6,559 bases of DNA from Pseudomonadota bacterium (GTDB lineage: Bacteria > Pseudomonadota > Alphaproteobacteria > Rhodospirillales > 2-02-FULL-58-16). The notes beneath the pieces were generated by a model, which made no database searches, was not told where the DNA came from, and saw nothing but the letters and a program-made list of their open reading frames with translations. Position numbers and translations under genes: made by a program. Location of the stretch: NCBI GenBank assembly GCA_022572335.1, contig JACZWD010000151.1, forward strand, positions 1-6,559, written 5' to 3'. Below are positions 5,282-6,559 of this stretch, in pieces (within the stretch, counting starts at the first letter, position 1; the number at the start of each line of letters is the position of its first letter).

Positions 5282-6046
5282 CTAATACGTCCCTGACAAC
5301 GGGTCGTCCTTCATGTAGGCCTCCACCTTTTCCAGGTCGGCCGGGCTGTCCACCGAAAACGACGGGATATAAGGATAGTGCGCGATGCGCTGCCGGCCCC
5401 CGTTGTCGCAGATGCGGTTGGAATCGCAGGCCTCCCTGATCTCCAGGGGCGATTCGGGTTCGCCGGTGAACCACTTCAGGAAATGCCAGCGGAAGGCGAA
5501 GATGCCGTAGATACGCAGCGCCCCCACGTCCGGCGTCAACGCCTCGCAATAGGGGATGGGGCTGCGCGAGGTGTACAGCACGTCGCCCTTCACGTCGTGG
5601 ACGATCTTTATGATATCCGGGTTGCGGAACACGTCCTCGTCGACGATCTCCATGGCCAGCACGGTGGCGGGCACGGCGGCGTCCTCCTCCAGGGGCTTGA
5701 CCACCGCGTCGATCATGTCGGGCCGCATCATCGGCTCGTCGCCCTGGACGCAGACCACCACGTCGTCCGCGGCCAGGTCGAGGCCGCACTTCCCGGCCGC
5801 CTCGGCCACCCGGTCCAGGGCCCGGGTGTGGGTGTCGGCGGTCATGATGACGGGAAATCCCTTTTCCTCGGCAAAGGCGCGGATTTCCTCGTCGCAGGTG
5901 GCCAGGTAATAGCCGTCCCAGCGGTCGAACAGGCGGCCGCGCAGGAAGCAGTGTTCGAGCAAGGGCCGGCCGGCGATGCGGTGCAGCGGCTTTCCCGGAA
6001 ACCGGCTGGCGGCCATGCGCGCCGGAACGACGCCGATGATCTTCAT
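5282..6046 (-). CDS. KdsB-like CMP-ulosonate (3-deoxy-manno-octulosonate-type) cytidylyltransferase
   Basis: It is related to CMP-Kdo synthetase, which activates 3-deoxy-2-ulosonic acids with CTP. Its 254 residues match KdsB (about 250). Seen: VVPARMAASRFPGKPL (6-21), VQGDEPMM (100-107, metal-binding Asp103), YTSRSPIPY (158-166), YGIFAFR (180-186), SPLE (199-202) and VDSPADLE (232-239, Asp233). Two stretches differ from standard KdsB: the region equivalent to HxSGTER is HTRALDR (73-79), and the LEQLR helix reads EACDSNR (205-211). It is therefore probably a divergent branch, and its sugar may not be Kdo, so I give no gene symbol. The ATG at 6046 makes an ATGA overlap with the upstream gene and has GGAAGAA (6055-6061) 8 bases ahead; a longer in-frame start at 6145 lies inside the upstream gene and adds 33 unrelated residues. 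Other nucleotidyltransferase roles, such as activating another acidic sugar, remain possible. Confidence 0.87.
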   Translation of the reverse strand: MKIIGVVPARMAASRFPGKPLHRIAGRPLLEHCFLRGRLFDRWDGYYLATCDEEIRAFAEEKGFPVIMTADTHTRALDRVAEAAGKCGLDLAADDVVVCVQGDEPMMRPDMIDAVVKPLEEDAAVPATVLAMEIVDEDVFRNPDIIKIVHDVKGDVLYTSRSPIPYCEALTPDVGALRIYGIFAFRWHFLKWFTGEPESPLEIREACDSNRICDNGGRQRIAHYPYIPSFSVDSPADLEKVEAYMKDDPLSGTY

Positions 6047-6559
6047 CCGGTTGGTTCTTCCGGGCGGGATCCGTTGAACGGTAGCCGGGTCTTCAACCAT
6101 CCGGCGGCGGCCTTGCCGGCGATCTCGTGGCCGAGCACCGACCAATGGCCATCGTGGGTGAAGTGGGTGGCCGCGAAGCCGGCCTCGGCGAAACCCGCGA
6201 CCGGATCGATCACGTCGAGACCGCGCGCTGTCAACGCGGCGACCATCTCGAGGCGCAGGGTGCGATACACGGGATCGTTCAGTTTGATCTCGAAACGGGT
6301 GGGCACGACGAGGACGGCGAATGGAACGGTGCCCGGCAGCAGGGCGCGCAGGTTGACCAGTTCGTCGGCGGTCGCCGCCGTAAGCCGGCCGATATCGTTT
6401 TTGGCGAGGATGTTTCTGTACGCGTGCTCCTTGGCCACGACCCCGAGCGTGATCAGCGCCTCTTTCACCACGGGGACCCGTTTCACGGACACCGCCAGCA
6501 CATTGTAAAGGGCGGAATACCGGGTCAGCCCGTCCTTGATGCCGACCCAGCTCCCCAGG
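6043..6559 (-). CDS. SGNH-hydrolase-like protein, C-terminal part
   Basis: The frame is open to the right edge, so the start and the N-terminal catalytic Ser block lie outside the window; 171 residues are visible. It opens with an LTRYSALYN segment, then runs through a helical/strand region (FAVLVVPTRFE, roughly residues 103-113) to THFTHDGHWSVLGHEIAG near the C terminus. The DGH...GH pattern (Asp136 and His138 of the visible part) is the Asp-His block of SGNH/GDSL-type hydrolases. Members in polysaccharide loci often add or remove O-acetyl groups or are membrane-anchored partners of MBOAT acyltransferases; that role is inferred here. No transmembrane segment is visible in this part. Its TGA overlaps the next ATG as ATGA, so it belongs to the same transcript. 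Family assignment rests on one block and is moderate. Confidence 0.68.
   Translation of the reverse strand, partial: LGSWVGIKDGLTRYSALYNVLAVSVKRVPVVKEALITLGVVAKEHAYRNILAKNDIGRLTAATADELVNLRALLPGTVPFAVLVVPTRFEIKLNDPVYRTLRLEMVAALTARGLDVIDPVAGFAEAGFAATHFTHDGHWSVLGHEIAGKAAAGWLKTRLPFNGSRPEEPTG
6055..6061 (-). promoter_or_regulatory. Shine-Dalgarno for the KdsB-like gene
   Basis: On the minus strand GGAAGAA lies 8 bases before the ATG at 6046. It confirms that start over the in-frame codon at 6145 and sits inside the 3' end of the upstream gene. Confidence 0.5.

Overview
This window is a piece of a surface-polysaccharide (probably LPS O-antigen or capsule) biosynthesis locus from a GC-rich Gram-negative bacterium. 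By eye about two thirds of the bases are G or C. Every supported gene is on the minus strand, so the locus reads from high to low coordinates. An alphaproteobacterial host would fit the base composition and gene style, but that is inference only; nothing here fixes the taxon. No RNA genes, mobile elements or CRISPR arrays were seen.

Upstream module (6559 down to 2515): five tightly packed genes. They are the 3' part of an SGNH-hydrolase-like gene, a KdsB-like CMP-ulosonate cytidylyltransferase, a short-chain dehydrogenase/reductase (SDR), a 3-dehydroquinate-synthase-like sugar-phosphate cyclase, and a D-2-hydroxyacid (phosphoglycerate-type) dehydrogenase. Junctions are ATGA or GTGA overlaps, an 8-base overlap, or a 10-base gap, so this is almost certainly one translationally coupled transcript. 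A cyclase, two reductases and a CMP-sugar synthetase do not match any standard sugar pathway that I can name. This is the most interesting part of the window: it may make a carbocyclic or modified 3-deoxy-ulosonate unit.

A 127-base gap (2388-2514) separates the modules and is the only real intergenic space. It contains a perfect 8-bp inverted repeat with a 3-base centre (2451-2469) and a second GC-rich hairpin directly after the upstream stop codon.

Downstream module (2387 down to 1): glucose-1-phosphate cytidylyltransferase (rfbF/ddhA), CDP-glucose 4,6-dehydratase (rfbG/ddhB), a short RmlC-like 3,5-epimerase, and the first 28 codons of an NAD(P)-dependent epimerase/reductase. Together these should convert glucose-1-phosphate to CDP-4-keto-6-deoxyglucose, epimerise it, and probably reduce it to a CDP-6-deoxyhexose. 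The 3-dehydrase (RfbH) of the 3,6-dideoxyhexose branch is not in the window.

The epimerase-like gene has an unusual start. Where the family's first Met is expected, after a well-placed Shine-Dalgarno, the codon is ATC. This is either a rare non-canonical start or a one-base error or mutation.
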